From: Mucilaginibacter xinganensis | Lineage (GTDB): Bacteria; Bacteroidota; Bacteroidia; Sphingobacteriales; Sphingobacteriaceae | Direction: 5' to 3' | Assembly: GCF_002257585.1 (NCBI RefSeq) | Contig: NZ_CP022743.1 | Location: forward strand, 1,302,001-1,366,000 | Length of the DNA: 64,000 bases | Part shown: piece by piece, positions 61,463 to 64,000 of the stretch | How the letters are laid out: every line of letters starts with the position of its first letter | Numbering within the stretch: position 1 is the first letter of the stretch | Made by a program: the position numbers and the translations under genes | Notes under the pieces: generated by a model | What the model saw: only the letters and a program-made list of their open reading frames with translations | Told to the model about the DNA's origin: nothing | Database searches by the model: none

Positions 61463-62205
61463 TACTCCTCCCTCATTTCAACGTTAGCAAATTTAAGGGC
61501 TGCAGCAACACCGCGTAACGGCTGCACACCGGCCGGGCGACTGTAGCTTTCTTTTTTGGCGCAACTTTTTTCTTTTTGTACCGCAGCCAGGTGTTTAGGC
61601 AACCAATAGTAAAAGTTGCGCGCTATTTCTTCAATGGTTTTGTTGTTAAGGTCGCCAAGATCAATTTTTGAATTATAAAAAGTTTCAAAAAAAAGGCGCA
61701 TGGCATTGTTATCAAGGCCAAACCTGTCTTTAAGCAGGCGATTATTCTTTGTCTCCACGTAAAAAACAAAAGCCTGGGCGCAGCTTATTACTACTGCTTG
61801 TTTTGGTTTTGGTTTACTGTTTTTATTTAGTGTATCATTACCTGTAACAAAACCCGGATCACCACCCGGCTCGCAACCTGTACTGTTGTTGCCTGTAACC
61901 GGTTGATTTCTATCGCGATAGATAAGCTCAAGATCGGTTAGGTTATAGGTTACGTTTGGTGTGCCGTTTACCGACCTGAAATTAAGGATTCCGGCCTTTT
62001 TAAGTTTGCTGCGCGATCTGAAAAAAGTAGCCCTCGAAAGGTGCAGATCAGCCATTACTTTGGCGTTATTCCGTTTAAAGGGGTTTATCCAGTTGGTGCT
62101 GTTACAAACTTCCAGCAGGTAAAAGTACAGGGCTGTATCGGTACTGTTTAAGGCGTGCTTATTGTGCAGCAGCCAAAAGCCTTTTATTTGTGCAATGTAG
62201 TTCAT
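61462..62205 (-). CDS. Phage winged-helix replication initiator-like protein
   Basis: 247 residues. N-terminal winged helix (WLLHNKHALNSTDTALYFYL, KVMADLHLSRATFFRSRSKLKKAGILNF) as in replication O/DnaD-type proteins; the C-terminal part (NKTIEEIARNFYYWLPKHLA) is helical. Probably opens the replication module. It is preceded 52 bp upstream by the palindrome at 62257. Confidence 0.65.
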   Translation of the reverse strand: MNYIAQIKGFWLLHNKHALNSTDTALYFYLLEVCNSTNWINPFKRNNAKVMADLHLSRATFFRSRSKLKKAGILNFRSVNGTPNVTYNLTDLELIYRDRNQPVTGNNSTGCEPGGDPGFVTGNDTLNKNSKPKPKQAVVISCAQAFVFYVETKNNRLLKDRFGLDNNAMRLFFETFYNSKIDLGDLNNKTIEEIARNFYYWLPKHLAAVQKEKSCAKKESYSRPAGVQPLRGVAAALKFANVEMREE

Positions 62206-62256
62206 TTGATTTGGGATGTCAGATTTTCTAATTCGGATTTATGTATTATGTTTTTT

Positions 62257-62270
62257 ATGCTAATTGGCAT
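62257..62270. promoter_or_regulatory. Operator-like palindrome upstream of the replication gene
   Basis: ATGCTAATTGGCAT, a partial palindrome that agrees in 11 of 14 positions with the site at 56533-56546. It may be an operator of the S24 repressor. Confidence 0.3.
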
Positions 62271-62277
62271 ATATGGA

Positions 62278-62700
62278 TCAATGTAAAACCATATCATCGC
62301 CCAGGGTTTGGCTTTCAATTAACTGGGTAAGCAACAGCCTGAGCACGGTATCGCGGGTATGCTGCTGTTCGTATAGCGAGGCATCGTCCTGGTACCAGCG
62401 GATAGGGGAATTGATCTCTATCCTGTCTTTATACACATAGTTTTTTGTTGGGTGCATTTGTGAGCCCTCGTAGCTGTTTAGCTGTTCCTCTTTTATAATT
62501 TTAGCGAATTGTTTTGCCGGGATGTCCACCTGCAGGCATTCGTCAAGCGTGTTCTTAAAATCGTGCTTGTCTTCCAGCCAAAGGGTTAGTGTTTCTTCAG
62601 TAAGGTCGTGGTCGGCAATGGTGATGCGGTTGTAATCGTAATCAACCGAGATGATGAGCCACCACAGTTTGTCTTTCAGTTTTTGAGAGATCTTTATCAT
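62278..62700 (-). CDS. Phage protein of unknown function
   Basis: 140 residues: MIKISQKLKDKLWWLIISVD, ADHDLTEETLTLWLEDKHDFKN, a Tyr-rich middle and a helical end (DTVLRLLLTQLIESQTLGDD). Located between the small early gene and the replication gene. Not recognised. Confidence 0.5.
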   Translation of the reverse strand: MIKISQKLKDKLWWLIISVDYDYNRITIADHDLTEETLTLWLEDKHDFKNTLDECLQVDIPAKQFAKIIKEEQLNSYEGSQMHPTKNYVYKDRIEINSPIRWYQDDASLYEQQHTRDTVLRLLLTQLIESQTLGDDMVLH

Positions 62701-62713
62701 TGTTGTTGGGTTA

Positions 62714-62803
62714 GTCCATGGTCGATGGTCAATAGACCATGGTATGTTATTGAATTTAGTTATGCATATTTAAGCTATGGACTATGGTCCGTCGACTATC
62801 GTC
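62714..62803. repeat. ATGGTC/GACCAT palindromic repeat
   Basis: GTCCATGGTCGATGGTCAATAG, then GACCATGG and, 40 bases on, GGACTATGGTCC with GTCGACTATC form a set of palindromic words related to the 21-bp tandem repeat at 59560-59622. Confidence 0.5.
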
Positions 62804-62806
62804 TCT

Positions 62807-62995
62807 TCAACGAAACTTCGGCATCCAGCCGGGCAGGTACTTTTGAATGGCTTCAATTTCATGGCTAAAATTAATGCACACTTGCTGGTAGGCCCGGTAG
62901 CGCAGCAGCGCCTCGTTTTCGGGTTCCTGCTGGTGCGAGCGGCTTTGCTGAGGGTTGGTATGGGTTTTAGCGATAGCGGAGTAGGCGAGGTGCAT
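62807..62995 (-). CDS. Small early phage protein
   Basis: 62 residues: MHLAYSAIAKTHTNPQQSR, QQEPENEALLRYRAYQQVC, INFSHEIEAIQKYLPGWMPKFR. The C-terminal motif IEAIQKYLPGWMPKF looks typical for short phage proteins of Bacteroidota (from memory). A longer overlapping frame at 62782-63027 lacks this. Divergent from the repressor, so an early gene by position. Confidence 0.5.
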   Translation of the reverse strand: MHLAYSAIAKTHTNPQQSRSHQQEPENEALLRYRAYQQVCINFSHEIEAIQKYLPGWMPKFR

Positions 62996-63228
62996 AAGCT
63001 GAAGTAGTTTGCGATGCCCGGGAGCACCTGTTAAATTAAAATATTTAAAAGCGTAATTTTTTTTGTGCCGGGTTATACCGCCGGCGGCCTTGGTTTATAT
63101 TCTGTATATTCTTTATGCATTGTTTGGATTTTTAATAAATTTAAAATATCTTAGTGAAATATTGTGATACAAATATAAAGAAATATCTGTATTTAAATAA
63201 AGAAAAAATAAAAATATTTTTTATTGTT

Positions 63229-63930
63229 ATGGATGAGCAGGCAAAACCCAATAAAATTAAAACCATAAGGCCCGAAACGCTGGAGTTTATTATACTTTAT
63301 AACCAGCTTCGTGGTAAGGCGTTCAATGGCAATGCGGAACTTGCCGAGGCGCTGGGGTTTAACTCGCCGAGTTCAATTACGGAGATAATAAAGAGCCGGC
63401 AAAACATTGATCCAGAAAAATTAAAGATATTTAAAGAAAAATACAGTGATTTCTTGCTCGCTAAGAAAAATACAGCTTATTCTGAGACTTCGGTAGCAAA
63501 ACGGGTATTTGAGGGCATCCCGATGTATGAAATAATTGCTACCGCATCGGGTGTTGAGGTTTATAACGATATTAATGACACGCGGCCGGTTGGGCACATG
63601 AACTTTCCGGGTATTGAGGAATGCGACTTTGCGCTGCCGGTGTGGGGCCACTCTATGTACCCTTACCTGGAGAATGGCTGCTGGGTGGCGCTCAAAATAA
63701 TTCATGATAAAAAGATCCTGCCCGGCGAGGTGTATTATATTGAATGGGGCGACTACCGCATGTACAAGCGCCTGCTGGTTGGCGATAATGACGACGAGGT
63801 GATTGCCCATTCAGACAATGTTACCGAAATGGTAGGCAGCCGCCTTAAATACGCGCCCTTCGTTATTAAAATTGAAGAAATTAAAAAGCTGTGCCTGGTG
63901 AAGGACATTCACAAGAAACATAATCATTAG
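63229..63930 (+). CDS. S24 family phage repressor (CI/LexA-like)
   Basis: 233 residues from the ATG at 63229; a GTG at 63154 would add 25 AT-rich-encoded residues (63008-63228 otherwise holds only the promoter region). N-terminal HTH (~15-75: GNAELAEALGFNSPSSITEII). C-terminal peptidase S24 domain: nucleophile S142 (GHSMYPYLENG) and K180 (YRMYKRL), 38 residues apart as in LexA/CI. The usual Ala-Gly self-cleavage site is not clear (ATASGVEV). Divergent from the early genes, it probably keeps the prophage silent. The last 70 bases of the window hold nothing clear. Confidence 0.88.
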   Translation: MDEQAKPNKIKTIRPETLEFIILYNQLRGKAFNGNAELAEALGFNSPSSITEIIKSRQNIDPEKLKIFKEKYSDFLLAKKNTAYSETSVAKRVFEGIPMYEIIATASGVEVYNDINDTRPVGHMNFPGIEECDFALPVWGHSMYPYLENGCWVALKIIHDKKILPGEVYYIEWGDYRMYKRLLVGDNDDEVIAHSDNVTEMVGSRLKYAPFVIKIEEIKKLCLVKDIHKKHNH

Positions 63931-64000
63931 GAAAGGATTAGCGGCTGGGGATAATTACAACCTAAAACATTACATTTTAATCATTAGCCTCATTTATAAA

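Larger units (their letters stand above)
44252..63930. mobile_element. Degenerate mosaic prophage with cargo genes (extends to or past the window edge)
   Basis: Minus-strand phage genes run from an S24 repressor and replication-type genes (63-60 kb) through terminase small and large subunits, a tail chaperone, a truncated portal, a connector-like protein and tail-fibre-type proteins to an endolysin at 44.6 kb. Plus-strand non-phage genes are inserted at four places. No capsid, head protease, major tail protein, tape measure or integrase is found, so it is probably incomplete. The left limit is set just after tRNA-Leu; the right limit is not visible. Confidence 0.75.

Noticed and set aside
62782..63027. 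81-codon minus-strand frame
   Set aside because: It overlaps the 62807-62995 gene in another frame and lacks the IEAIQKYLPGWMPKF-type conserved end.

Overview
The window comes from a Bacteroidota chromosome, most likely Sphingobacteriaceae (Mucilaginibacter/Pedobacter-like). The evidence is a FecR/SusC/SusD polysaccharide-utilisation locus, a GH92 mannosidase, many short lipoproteins with a Cys-Lys/Ser-Lys/Asp lipobox, a short histone H1-like protein, TAnnTTTG promoter elements in front of tRNAs, almost no Shine-Dalgarno sequences, and phage proteins of types typical for Bacteroidota. The genus is inferred; no 16S gene is present.

Left part (1-18.9 kb): an MFS efflux gene (cut by the left edge) and an NAD(P)-binding SDR gene form a minus-strand pair, divergent from an AraC-type regulator. 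A FecR anti-sigma factor, an STN-domain SusC, a SusD and four secreted glycosidases (GH78, GH20, GH3, GH92) then form one plus-strand utilisation locus. No ECF sigma gene accompanies the FecR.

Middle part (19-31 kb): five tandem paralogous lipoproteins, each with 15-16 Gly-X-Y triplets and a shared C-terminal domain; a multi-PAS histidine kinase with a receiver-only response regulator; an MhqO/MhqD/cupin operon of quinone-detoxification type; a 58-residue histone H1-like protein; and a chloroperoxidase-type hydrolase.

Hydrogenase island (31.1-42.3 kb): hypA-hypB-hypC on the minus strand, divergent from small subunit, large subunit, cytochrome b, maturation protease, hypF, hypD, hypE and a nickel permease. 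The small subunit has a Tat signal and the six-cysteine proximal-cluster signature of oxygen-tolerant (group 1d type) uptake hydrogenases. The cytochrome b gene is split by a frameshift. The set should insert Ni-Fe(CN)2CO into a membrane-bound enzyme that feeds electrons from H2 to the quinone pool, if the cytochrome b is functional.

Right part (42.6-64 kb): tRNA-Lys, a frameshifted YCF48-like gene, two tRNA-Leu genes, and then a mosaic prophage running to the window edge. It has an endolysin, tail-fibre-type proteins, a head-tail connector-like protein, a truncated portal, a tail-assembly chaperone with a probable -1 frameshift at a T7 tract, both terminase subunits, replication-type genes and an S24 repressor. 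No capsid, protease, tape measure or integrase is seen here. Plus-strand cargo genes (acyltransferase, FkbM methyltransferase, small lipoproteins, RRM protein, CPBP protease, DUF2158 protein, pentapeptide-repeat protein) lie between the minus-strand phage genes, and host-type palindromic and tandem repeats have entered the region. It looks like an old, partly deleted prophage.
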